From JAPLJU01 sp964547985 (GTDB lineage Bacteria; Desulfobacterota; Syntrophia; Syntrophales; UBA2192): DNA of 64,000 nucleotides. The notes under the pieces are model-generated. The model made no database searches. It was not told the DNA's origin and saw only the letters and a program-made list of their open reading frames with translations. Where the stretch lies: contig CAZJPV010000003.1 in the NCBI GenBank assembly GCA_964547985.1, positions 1 to 64,000 of the forward strand. Direction: 5' to 3'. Both the position numbers and the translations under genes were made by a program. Below are positions 26,783-35,216 of this stretch, one piece after another (positions within the stretch are counted from its first letter, which is position 1; every line of letters starts with the position of its first letter).

Positions 26783-27901
26783 ATGGAATTCAATCTGAAA
26801 AGAGACGTTTTCCTGGGTGGCGTACAGAGAACACTGGGGGTTGTGGATCGAAGGACGACCATGCCGATCCTCAACAATGTTCTCATTAAGACGGATAGCG
26901 ATAAGATTAAAATTGTGGCGACGGATCGTGAAATCGGTCTTATTGCCGATTACGAGGCCAGGGTTGTCACAGGCGGCGAAATAACGGTAGCGGCGAGAAA
27001 ACTATTTGAAATATTGAGAGAAATGCAGGGGGAACTCGTTCATTTCAAGATGGACGATTCTAACTGGATCCGAATGACCTGTGGAAAGTCGAGTTTCAAA
27101 ATCGCGGGGATGCCTGCGGAGGAGTATCCCAAGGTCCTGGACGATGAGGGGATCCTCTACGTCAAGATGAAAGGGCAGGTGTTTTCCGACATGATCAGCC
27201 AGACCTTCTTCGCTATGTCGGCGGATGAGACGCGTATCAACCTTAACGGTGTCCTGCTGAAAACAGAGCGCGAAGGGAACAGGATCGATCTGAATATGGT
27301 GGCCACCGACGGGCACCGTCTCGCCATGGTGAGCATACAGCCTGGCATGGAAGCATCGCCGGAGCTGGAACAAGGCATCATCATCCCGAGGAAAGGCATC
27401 AACGAGATCCGGAAACTCGTGGATGACGGCGAGGAGGAGATCGAGTTCGGTGCGAAGAAGGGCGTCTGCGTCCTCAAGAAAAACAACGTCGTCCTGAAGG
27501 TGAGCCTCATCGACGCGGAGTATCCTGACTACAAACGCGTCATCCCGAAGGACAAGGGGGTAACCCTAGAGCTGGAAAAGGACACCATGATCCATGCGCT
27601 TCGTCGAATGAATGTCATGTCGAGCGAGCGTTACAGTGGCGTAAAAATGAAACTGTTCGAAAACAGGATGGTACTGAATTCTACCAACCCCGATGTGGGA
27701 GAAGCCCAGGACGAGATCGAGGTGGCTTACAAGGAAAAGGAAGCCGAGGTAGGTTTCAATGTCAGGTACCTGCTGGAAGGCATCGAGGCGGTCCACGAAA
27801 AGAAGTTTCTCCTCGAGTTGAGGAATGGCCTGAGGCCTGCCGTTGTGAAACCCCAGGAAGAGCAGCGGTACATGTGCGTCATCATGCCGCTCAAGATATG
27901 A
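26783..27901 (+). CDS. dnaN: DNA polymerase III beta sliding clamp
   Basis: The 372-residue protein has the three repeated clamp domains and ends in the standard CVIMPLKI (MPMR-type) C-terminus. The clamp tethers DNA polymerase III to DNA. The ATG follows GGAAGGGA. It lies between the candidate oriC and gyrB, as in many bacteria. No recF is present between dnaN and gyrB, where it often sits. Confidence 0.95.
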   Translation: MEFNLKRDVFLGGVQRTLGVVDRRTTMPILNNVLIKTDSDKIKIVATDREIGLIADYEARVVTGGEITVAARKLFEILREMQGELVHFKMDDSNWIRMTCGKSSFKIAGMPAEEYPKVLDDEGILYVKMKGQVFSDMISQTFFAMSADETRINLNGVLLKTEREGNRIDLNMVATDGHRLAMVSIQPGMEASPELEQGIIIPRKGINEIRKLVDDGEEEIEFGAKKGVCVLKKNNVVLKVSLIDAEYPDYKRVIPKDKGVTLELEKDTMIHALRRMNVMSSERYSGVKMKLFENRMVLNSTNPDVGEAQDEIEVAYKEKEAEVGFNVRYLLEGIEAVHEKKFLLELRNGLRPAVVKPQEEQRYMCVIMPLKI

Positions 27902-27925
27902 AAGGGAGAGAGAGTTTTTTCGCCT

Positions 27926-30334
27926 ATGACTGAAACGACATACAGTGCAGATAGCATAAAAGTATTGGACGGCCTCGAGGCCGTGCGAAGACGGCCGGCC
28001 ATGTATATCGGGACGACCGGCAAGGACGGCCTCCATCATCTTGTCTACGAAGTGGTGGACAACAGTATCGACGAAGCCTCAGCCGGCTACTGCGACAACA
28101 TCGTGGTGAGGATCCGTGTGGACAACAGCGTTATGGTGGATGACAACGGCAGGGGCATCCCTGTGGACATCCACAAGGATGAAGGGGTGTCGGCCGCCGA
28201 GGTCGTTATGACGAAACTCCATGCCGGCGCGAAGTTTTCCCAGGAGAGCTACAAGATATCGGGCGGCCTCCACGGCGTGGGCGTGTCCGTTGTGAATGCC
28301 CTTTCCAGCCACCTGGAACTGGAGGTCCGGCGTGACGGGAAGGTCTACCGGCAATCCTACGAGAAAGGCGTGCCCACGGGACCCCTGAAGACGGTGGGAA
28401 CAACCACGGGGAAGGGCACCCGTGTGACCTTCAAACCCGACGAGGAAATTTTCGAGGACATCGAGTTCAGCCTGGATGTCCTCTCCAACCGGATGCGCGA
28501 ACTCGCCTTTCTAAACCGGGGGGCCAAGATCACGCTGATGGACGACCGGGTCGATGAAAAGAGGGTTTTCCAGTACGATGGAGGAATTGTTTCCTTCGTG
28601 GACTACATCAACAAGAACAAGGGAGTTCTGCACAAAAAGCCCATCTACATCGAGGGAGAGAAGGATGACACCGTCGTCGAAGTGGCTCTCCAGTACAACG
28701 ACACCTATACCGAACACACCTTCTCTTACGCCAACAGCATCAACACCGTAGAGGGGGGAACCCATCTGAGCGGCTTCCGCTCGGCGCTTACGCGGGTCAT
28801 CAACAACTACGGGATCGCCAACAACATCATCAAGGGCGATAAGGAGTCCATCAAGGGCGAGGACGTCCGCGAAGGACTCGCTTCCGTCATCAGCGTGAAA
28901 CTCAGGGAGCCCCAGTTCGAGGGGCAGACAAAGACCAAGCTCGGAAACAGCGAGATCAAGGGCCTGGTGGAGGGCATCATTTACGAGAAACTCTCTAGTT
29001 ATTTCGAGGAGAGTCCATCCGTTGCTAAGACCATCGTTAACAAGTCCCTCGAAGCCTCCAGGGCGCGGGATGCGGCGAGACGGGCCAAGGAACTCACGCG
29101 CAGGAAAAGCGCCCTCGAAGTGGGCGCCCTGCCAGGGAAGCTGGCGGACTGTCAGGAGAAAGACCCGGCCAGGAGCGAGATTTATCTCGTCGAGGGGGAC
29201 TCCGCCGGCGGATCGGCCAAGCAGGGGAGAGACCGGCGGTTCCAGGCTATCCTCCCCCTGCGCGGTAAGGTCTTGAATGTCGAAAAGGCCCGCTTCGACA
29301 AGATGCTCCAGAACGAGGAAATCAAGATCATCATCACCGCCCTGGGAACGGGCATCGGCGATGACGAGTTCGACGTGAGTAAAGTTCGCTACCACAAAGT
29401 GATCATCATGACTGATGCGGACATCGACGGGTCCCACATCCGGACGCTTCTTCTGACCTTCTTTTTCAGGCAGATGAAGGAGCTCATCGAAAGGGGCTAC
29501 CTGTATATTGCGCAGCCCCCGCTGTACAAGATCGCGGACAGGAAGAAGGAACTCTACATCGGCACGGAAGAGGAAATGAAGAAATTCATCCTCGAAAACG
29601 GCGTCAACCGGGTCCAGCTCATGACCGGTGACGGGAGCACCATTACGGGAAACCGCCTCTTCGGCCTGATCAACCGGGCGGTGCGGCTGGAGACCATCCT
29701 CGACAAGTTTGAGCGGGAGGACAAGGACAAGGAGGTCATGCGGATTTTGGCAGGGGATCCCGCCTTTTCATCGTCGGACTTCAAGACCGAAAATGCCCTG
29801 ATGAAGATCGGCAAGCGTACGGGAAAGGCCTTCGGGGAAAGGAAGGTTGAGTACTCCACCCAGGTCAACCAGGAACACGGTGGTTACAGCCTGGTGTTCA
29901 ATATCAAGGCGAACGGCATCGAGAAGGCCACCTACATCGAGGAAGACATCTTCCACGAACCCACCTTTTCCGAGGCAAAGACGCTCATGAACCAGCTGGC
30001 TGCCCTGGGGGAAAGACCCTTTATGCTCGTCGTGAACGACGAGGACGAAAAGGGCAAAAAGGCCCTTGAGAGCCTGCCGGCCCTCATCGAGTATCTGATC
30101 GGCCTGGGGAAAAAGGGGCTGACGCTGCAGCGCTACAAAGGTCTCGGCGAGATGAACCCGGAGCAGTTGTGGGAAACGACCATGAACCCCGAGAAAAGAA
30201 CGCTCCTCCAGGTCAGGGTCGAGGATGCCCTCCTCGCCGATGAAATCTTCACAACCCTTATGGGTGATCAGGTGGAACCCCGGAGGGACTTCATATACAA
30301 GAACGCCCGGTATGCGACCAATCTCGACATATGA
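27926..30334 (+). CDS. gyrB: DNA gyrase subunit B
   Basis: The GHKL ATPase domain (EVVDNSIDEASAG; GGLHGVGVSVVNALS), the transducer (QTKTKLGN), the TOPRIM domain (LVEGDSAGGSAKQGRDR and the DADIDGSHIRTLLLTF metal site) and the C-terminal YKGLGEMNPEQLWETTM block are all in place in this 802-residue protein. GyrB hydrolyses ATP to drive negative supercoiling with GyrA. It starts 24 bases after dnaN. Confidence 0.97.
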   Translation: MTETTYSADSIKVLDGLEAVRRRPAMYIGTTGKDGLHHLVYEVVDNSIDEASAGYCDNIVVRIRVDNSVMVDDNGRGIPVDIHKDEGVSAAEVVMTKLHAGAKFSQESYKISGGLHGVGVSVVNALSSHLELEVRRDGKVYRQSYEKGVPTGPLKTVGTTTGKGTRVTFKPDEEIFEDIEFSLDVLSNRMRELAFLNRGAKITLMDDRVDEKRVFQYDGGIVSFVDYINKNKGVLHKKPIYIEGEKDDTVVEVALQYNDTYTEHTFSYANSINTVEGGTHLSGFRSALTRVINNYGIANNIIKGDKESIKGEDVREGLASVISVKLREPQFEGQTKTKLGNSEIKGLVEGIIYEKLSSYFEESPSVAKTIVNKSLEASRARDAARRAKELTRRKSALEVGALPGKLADCQEKDPARSEIYLVEGDSAGGSAKQGRDRRFQAILPLRGKVLNVEKARFDKMLQNEEIKIIITALGTGIGDDEFDVSKVRYHKVIIMTDADIDGSHIRTLLLTFFFRQMKELIERGYLYIAQPPLYKIADRKKELYIGTEEEMKKFILENGVNRVQLMTGDGSTITGNRLFGLINRAVRLETILDKFEREDKDKEVMRILAGDPAFSSSDFKTENALMKIGKRTGKAFGERKVEYSTQVNQEHGGYSLVFNIKANGIEKATYIEEDIFHEPTFSEAKTLMNQLAALGERPFMLVVNDEDEKGKKALESLPALIEYLIGLGKKGLTLQRYKGLGEMNPEQLWETTMNPEKRTLLQVRVEDALLADEIFTTLMGDQVEPRRDFIYKNARYATNLDI

Positions 30335-30453
30335 TCTCATGATCCCATCCAGACGCGAGACGCGGTAACGTTCATCCCCCAGCCCCCAGGATCATTGAAG
30401 GAAAGGAAATTTCCAGAGGAACAGACAGATAGAAGAGGAGCACGTGCACAGCT

Positions 30454-32949
30454 ATGGAACAGATGTACCAGAGGAATCTTCCGGTAAACATAGAAGATGA
30501 GATGAAAAAATCGTACATGGATTACGCCATGAGCGTGATCATGGGCCGGGCCATCCCCGACGCCCGGGATGGGCTTAAGCCCGTACACCGTAGGGTACTC
30601 TATGCCATGTACGAAATGGGGAACCGGTACAACAGGCCCTACAAAAAATCCGCGCGAATCGTCGGCGACATCATCGGAAAGTACCATCCCCATGGGGACG
30701 CCGCCGCCTACGACACGATCGTTAGGATGGCTCAGGATTTCTCCATGCGCTATGTCCTGATCGACGGCCAGGGCAATTTCGGCTCTGTCGACGGCGATCC
30801 GCCGGCGGCGATGCGTTACACGGAAATCCGGATGTCCCGGATTGCCGACGAGCTTCTCGCCGACCTGGAGAAGGAAACCGTAAATTTCGTGCCCAACTAC
30901 GACGACTCCCTCACGGAGCCGACGGTCCTTCCGGCGAAGGCGCCCTTCCTCCTCCTGAACGGGACGTCCGGCATTGCCGTGGGTGTGACAACAAACATCC
31001 CGCCCCACAATCTGGGCGAGGTCGTGGACGGGACGATCGCCCTTGTTCGAAACCCCGAGATCACCATTCAGCAGCTTCTCAAGCACGTCCAGGGACCGGA
31101 TTTCCCGACGGCCGGTTTCATCAACGGCCGCGAAGGCATCATCCAGGCCTACACGACGGGGCGGGGGTCGATTCGGATGAGGGCCAGGGCGCTCATCGAG
31201 CGCAACGCCCGCAGTGACCGGGAGAGTATTATCATCACGGAGATTCCCTACCAGGTCAACAAAGCCAATCTCATTGAAAAGATCTCCGACCTTGTCAGGG
31301 ACAAGAAGGTAACGGGCATAGCCGACCTTCGTGATGAATCGGACCGCGATGGCATCCGCATCGTCGTCGACCTGCGGAAGGACGAGGTGGCGGGTATCGT
31401 GCTGAACCAGCTTTTCAAACACACCCAGATGGAGTCCACCTTCGGGATCATCATGCTGGCTATCGACAACGGCCAGCCCAGGATTTTCAACCTCAAGGAG
31501 CTTCTCCAGCGGTTCATCGACTTCCGGAAGGAGGTCATCACCAAACGCACAATCTTCGAGTTGGGGAAGGCGAGCGAGCGGGCCCACATCCTCGAGGGTC
31601 TGATCAAGGCGCTCGAGAACATCGACCGGGTGATCGCAGTCATCAAGGCCTCGAAGAACCCCGAGGAGGCTGCGACAGCCCTGATGGCAAAGTTCGGCCT
31701 CTCGGAAGTTCAGGCAAAGGCCATCTTGGACATGAGACTCCAGAGACTCACGGGGCTCGAGAGGGAAAAGATTGTCTCCGAGCACGACGAGCTGGTCAAG
31801 CTGATCAAGAAACTCAAGGAGATCCTCGCCGATCCGCAGAAGGTCCTCGACATCATCGTGGAAGAACTCGAGGACATCAAGAAGCGCTATGGTGATGAGC
31901 GCCGGACCGAGATTGTCGCCTCCACCGAAGACATCGACATCGAGGATCTCATCGTCGAAGAAGACATGGTCGTGACCGTCTCGCATCAAGATTATATTAA
32001 GAGAAACGCCGCCAGCCTCTACCGCATCCAGAGGAGGGGAGGCCGGGGCAAGGTCGGTATGGGGACCAAGGAAGAGGATTTTGTGGAGCATATCTTCATC
32101 GCCTCAACCCACAGCTACATCCTGATCTTCACCGACCAGGGCCGGGTCCACTGGCTGAAGGTGTACCAGGTTCCGCAGGCGGGCCGGGCGGCGAAGGGGA
32201 AGGCCATTGTCAACCTCATCAACATCGGGGAAAAAGAAAAGGTGGCCGCGATTCTTTCGGTAAAGGATTTCGAACCCGGGAAGTACGTCGTCATGGTCAC
32301 GAGAAAGGGGATCATCAAGAAGACCGAGTTGGAGGCCTTCTCGAACCCTCGATCCGGCGGCATCATCGCCATCACAATCGACGAGGGAGATGTCCTCATC
32401 GATGTCAAACAGACTCTCGGTGACCAGGAGATTTTCCTCGGGACCAAAAAGGGGATGGCCATTCGCTTCAAGGAAGACGATGTGAGAGCCATGGGGAGAA
32501 CGGCCATGGGGGTCATCGGCATCCGGATGGATGAAGATGACGAACTCGTGGGCATGGAAATCCTCACCGAAGGGAACACCATCCTGACGGCCTCCGAGCG
32601 CGGGTACGGCAAGCGCACCGAGGTGGCCGAGTACAGGCTCCAGTCGAGGGGCGGCAAGGGCATCATCAACATCAGGACGACAGAGAAGATCGGCTTCGTC
32701 GCCGGCATCAAGCAGGTGACCGGCGAGGAGGATATCATGCTGATCAGCAATACCGGCAACATCATCCGGCTGCGGGTTGCTGATCTTCCCGTCCTCCACC
32801 GCAGTACCCAGGGCGTCCGCCTCATCGAGCTGGGATCCGAGGAGAGCCTCGTGGGCATCGCCCGCGTCGAGCGAGAGGCTGAAAGCAAGGAAGAGGAGAC
32901 CGCCGAAGACGACACGGCCCCTGAGGAAACGGAAGGTGAAGACAGTTGA
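30454..32949 (+). CDS. gyrA: DNA gyrase subunit A
   Basis: The breakage-reunion domain has the catalytic Tyr in MRYTEIRMS and the GyrA box QRRGGRGKVGM that separates gyrase from topoisomerase IV, followed by the six-bladed C-terminal domain and an acidic tail (EEETAEDD...). In the quinolone-resistance-determining region the residue matching E. coli Ser83 is Ala (HPHGDAAAYDT), with Asp87 kept. 831 aa. It follows gyrB by 119 bases. Confidence 0.97.
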   Translation: MEQMYQRNLPVNIEDEMKKSYMDYAMSVIMGRAIPDARDGLKPVHRRVLYAMYEMGNRYNRPYKKSARIVGDIIGKYHPHGDAAAYDTIVRMAQDFSMRYVLIDGQGNFGSVDGDPPAAMRYTEIRMSRIADELLADLEKETVNFVPNYDDSLTEPTVLPAKAPFLLLNGTSGIAVGVTTNIPPHNLGEVVDGTIALVRNPEITIQQLLKHVQGPDFPTAGFINGREGIIQAYTTGRGSIRMRARALIERNARSDRESIIITEIPYQVNKANLIEKISDLVRDKKVTGIADLRDESDRDGIRIVVDLRKDEVAGIVLNQLFKHTQMESTFGIIMLAIDNGQPRIFNLKELLQRFIDFRKEVITKRTIFELGKASERAHILEGLIKALENIDRVIAVIKASKNPEEAATALMAKFGLSEVQAKAILDMRLQRLTGLEREKIVSEHDELVKLIKKLKEILADPQKVLDIIVEELEDIKKRYGDERRTEIVASTEDIDIEDLIVEEDMVVTVSHQDYIKRNAASLYRIQRRGGRGKVGMGTKEEDFVEHIFIASTHSYILIFTDQGRVHWLKVYQVPQAGRAAKGKAIVNLINIGEKEKVAAILSVKDFEPGKYVVMVTRKGIIKKTELEAFSNPRSGGIIAITIDEGDVLIDVKQTLGDQEIFLGTKKGMAIRFKEDDVRAMGRTAMGVIGIRMDEDDELVGMEILTEGNTILTASERGYGKRTEVAEYRLQSRGGKGIINIRTTEKIGFVAGIKQVTGEEDIMLISNTGNIIRLRVADLPVLHRSTQGVRLIELGSEESLVGIARVEREAESKEEETAEDDTAPEETEGEDS

Positions 32950-32982
32950 GGCGGACGGATTTCTTTCCGCTCGGTTCAATTC

Positions 32983-33399
32983 ATGAAGACATACAAGCCA
33001 ATCGACCATACCGCTGACCTGCGCATCGAGGTCTTCGGGAAAGACGAAAAAGAGATCTATCAAAACGCGGGGATGGCGGTGCATGACCTGATTGCCGATC
33101 TCCGTCACGTCAAGCCGAAGGAGGTCCGGAAGGTCATCGTTGAAGGGCGGGACCGTGAAGACCTTCTGGTCAATTTTTTGCGGGAAATCCTCTACCTGTA
33201 CAACGGCGAGCACTGGCTCCTGAAAAAGCTCTCCATCGGGAAGATCGGGCGCGGGAAGATCGAAGCGACGCTCAGGGGCGAGGCCTTCGACAGGTCGAGG
33301 CACAGCCTCAAGCACGAGATCAAGGCGGTGACCTACCACCAGGCCGAGGTGAAAGAAACACCGCGGGGGTGGAAGGCAAGGGTGATATTCGATGTCTGA
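32983..33399 (+). CDS. Archease, RtcB activator
   Basis: The 138-residue protein has the archease core: DHTADLRIEVFG at the N-terminus, LLVNFLREILYLY in the middle and KAVTYHQAEV towards the end; the metal-binding Asp/His residues of these blocks are conserved. Archease makes the RNA ligase RtcB multiple-turnover by helping guanylylate it. The gene overlaps rtcB by 8 bases, consistent with that partnership, and lies 33 bases after gyrA. Confidence 0.92.
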   Translation: MKTYKPIDHTADLRIEVFGKDEKEIYQNAGMAVHDLIADLRHVKPKEVRKVIVEGRDREDLLVNFLREILYLYNGEHWLLKKLSIGKIGRGKIEATLRGEAFDRSRHSLKHEIKAVTYHQAEVKETPRGWKARVIFDV

Positions 33400-34834
33400 C
33401 ATCAGACTGAAACGGATGGATGAGTACCGCTGGGAGATCCCGCCCTTTGGGGGTATGAGGGTCCCCGGGATCATCTATTCCAGCGAAAAGCTCATGAAGG
33501 GCCTCGAGAAGGACGAAAGCCCCAAACAGGTGGCGAACGTCGCCCACCTGCCCGGCATCGTCCGGTACTCCCTTGCCATGCCCGATATCCACTGGGGTTA
33601 CGGCTTTCCCATCGGGGGCGTGGCTGCCTTCGACCTTCAGAATGGAATTATTTCACCGGGTGGTGTCGGCTATGACATCAACTGCGGGTGCAGGCTTGTC
33701 GCCACGAAACTGAAATACGACGATATCAAGGACAGTTTGGAGAAGCTCGTCACAGCGCTCTTCAGGGATATCCCCACCGGCGTCGGCTCCACGGGCGTGC
33801 TCAAGCTTGCACCCAAGGAGGAAAGAAGGGTTCTTGTCGAAGGCGCCCAGTGGGCCGTGAAAAACGGGTACGGCACGGCGGAGGATCTGGAAGCCACAGA
33901 GGACGGGGGCCGGATCGAGGGGGCCGATCCCGACAGGATCAGCGCACGGGCGATGGCAAGAGGACGGGATCAGGTCGGCACTCTGGGATCGGGCAATCAC
34001 TTTCTGGAAATCGAGATCGTCAGGGATATCTATGACGATAAGGTGGCCGCCGCTTTCGGTCTTGAGAAGGACCAGGTGGCCATCATGATCCACTGCGGTT
34101 CCCGGGGCCTCGGTCATCAGATCTGTGACGATTACCTGGCCCGGATGACGAAGCAGGTCAATAAACTGGGGATTAAGCTTCCGGACAGGCAGTTGGCCTG
34201 CGCCTATGTGCAGTCGGAAGAAGGACAGGATTACCTTGCCGCCATGGCCTGCGCGGCCAATTATGCCTGGGCGAACCGGCAGATGCTCATGCACTGGACG
34301 GGGGAGACCCTTCGGAGAGCCCTTCAGATAAGCCCCCGCGATCTCGGCATGAGACTCGTCTATGACGTCTGCCACAACATTGCCAAGATCGAGGAATTCA
34401 GTGTCGAAGGTGTGAAGAAGAGGCTCTGTGTCCATCGAAAAGGGGCGACGAGGGCCTTTTCGGCGAACCACCCAGCCCTGTCGGAGAAATACAGGCGCGT
34501 GGGGCAGCCGGTCCTCATTCCCGGCGACATGGGGACGGGATCCTATGTCCTGGTGGGGACGCAGAGGGCCATGGAAGAGACCTTTGGGAGCACCTGCCAC
34601 GGCGCCGGGAGAGTCCTGAGCCGCGCACAGGCCATCAAAGCAGGCAAAGGGAGGGCTATCAAGAAAGAGATGGCCGAGCGAGGCGTCATCGTCATAGCGA
34701 CCGGCAAAGGGACCCTGGCAGAGGAGATGCCCGAGGCCTACAAGGACATCGACGAGGTCGTCGAAGCGGTCCACGGGGCAGGTATCTCGCGTAAAGTGGC
34801 TCGCTTGAAGGCCGTCGGTTGCATAAAAGGGTAA
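33392..34834 (+). CDS. rtcB: RtcB 3'-phosphate/5'-hydroxyl RNA ligase
   Basis: RtcB joins 2',3'-cyclic-phosphate or 3'-phosphate ends of RNA to 5'-OH ends using GTP and manganese. The metal-binding Asp and Cys in GGVGYDINCGCRL, the GTLGSGNHFLEI block, the MIHCGSRGLGHQ block and the guanylylated histidine in CVHRKGATRAF are all present. 480 aa is normal. It forms an operon with archease. The ligase acts in RNA repair or tRNA splicing. Confidence 0.95.
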   Translation: MSDIRLKRMDEYRWEIPPFGGMRVPGIIYSSEKLMKGLEKDESPKQVANVAHLPGIVRYSLAMPDIHWGYGFPIGGVAAFDLQNGIISPGGVGYDINCGCRLVATKLKYDDIKDSLEKLVTALFRDIPTGVGSTGVLKLAPKEERRVLVEGAQWAVKNGYGTAEDLEATEDGGRIEGADPDRISARAMARGRDQVGTLGSGNHFLEIEIVRDIYDDKVAAAFGLEKDQVAIMIHCGSRGLGHQICDDYLARMTKQVNKLGIKLPDRQLACAYVQSEEGQDYLAAMACAANYAWANRQMLMHWTGETLRRALQISPRDLGMRLVYDVCHNIAKIEEFSVEGVKKRLCVHRKGATRAFSANHPALSEKYRRVGQPVLIPGDMGTGSYVLVGTQRAMEETFGSTCHGAGRVLSRAQAIKAGKGRAIKKEMAERGVIVIATGKGTLAEEMPEAYKDIDEVVEAVHGAGISRKVARLKAVGCIKG

Positions 34835-34885
34835 AGGGTATAGTGGTAAGGGTGAAGGGTTAAGGTCTGGATAAATAAACATAAC

Positions 34886-34898
34886 GGTGTCAGGCAGC
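34886..34898. repeat. GGTGTCAGGCA element, copy 2
   Basis: This copy matches the element at 1510-1522 at 12 of 13 positions and sits in the spacer after rtcB, close to the end of the selenoprotein gene. The stretch before it (34835-34865) is a degenerate GGGTAAAGGGT/GGTAAGGGTGAAGGGTTAAGG run of short direct repeats. Confidence 0.35.
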
Positions 34899-34949
34899 GA
34901 CTTCATCTTTTCAGACCGGTCACCTGCCATTGACCATTCAACCGTCTTT

Positions 34950-34968
34950 GTTCGGCGGACCGCCGAAC
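34950..34968 (-). promoter_or_regulatory. SECIS-like hairpin for the C-terminal Sec codon
   Basis: On the minus strand a perfect 8-bp stem (GTTCGGCG / CGCCGAAC) closes a 3-base GTC loop. The loop begins 21 bases after the TGA at 34981-34983, with 20 bases between. The hairpin lies just past the final stop codon. It is not followed by a T-run, so it does not look like a terminator. A GU-containing apical loop at this distance is what SelB recognises in bacterial selenoprotein mRNAs. Confidence 0.7.
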
Positions 34969-34971
34969 ATG

Positions 34972-35187
34972 TCAGACCCCTCAGGTACCGCCGTAACCGA
35001 CCGTCACCTTGTCCCCCTCGACGATCACGGGGACCTGGCGTTTACCGCCGGAGAGCTTCAGCATCTCCTGCAGTTTCGAAGAATGCGCCTTGACGTCATA
35101 ATATTCAGCCCTGCTGCCATAAGCCGACCTGGCCTCGTCCGTGTAGGGTCAGCCTGCCTTTCCGTAAATAATCACTTTTCCTGCCAT
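34972..35187 (-). CDS. UXX-star-type selenoprotein with two selenocysteines (glutaredoxin-like)
   Basis: Reading from the ATG at 35187 (AGGAGGGA upstream), the frame has two in-frame TGA codons and ends at a third TGA (34972-34974), giving 71 residues. With Sec inserted, the N-terminus is a glutaredoxin strand followed by GKAGUPYTDEAR, so Sec13 (35149-35151) takes the place of the first Cys in a Cys-Pro-Tyr-Thr active site. The centre reads LKLSGGKRQVPVIVEGDKV, the cis-Pro and strand region of glutaredoxins. The C-terminus is GYGGT-Sec-Gly-Val-stop (Sec69 at 34981-34983), matching the Sec-x-x-stop ending from which, as I recall, the UXX-star families are named. Each TGA has a GUC-loop hairpin 20 bases downstream. 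The gene is 29 bases after a LolA-like gene and probably shares its operon. Conventional gene callers miss it. Function is unknown beyond a likely thiol/selenol redox role. Confidence 0.88.
35115..35151 (-). promoter_or_regulatory. SECIS-like hairpin for the internal Sec codon
   Basis: After the TGA at 35149-35151 there are 20 bases and then GTC. The stem AGGCC (35135-35131) and GGCTT (35125-35121) pairs around a 5-base loop AGGTC. The loop is GGUC, the core motif of bacterial SECIS elements such as that of E. coli fdhF as I recall it. The hairpin lies within coding sequence, as is usual in bacteria. Confidence 0.7.
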
Positions 35188-35216
35188 GGCCTCGATCCCT
35201 CCTTGGTGTTCATCTG

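Noticed and set aside
30337..32091. Long minus-strand open frame (584 codons) opposite gyrA
   Set aside because: It is a shadow frame of the GC-rich gyrA gene and lacks any recognisable domain. gyrA on the plus strand is certain. The same applies to the frames opposite gyrB, rtcB, sugar genes and the photolyase-related gene.
34950..34968. The perfect hairpin as a rho-independent terminator
   Set aside because: No T-run follows on either strand side that would suit the minus-strand gene, and the GTC loop at 20 bases from the TGA fits a SECIS better.
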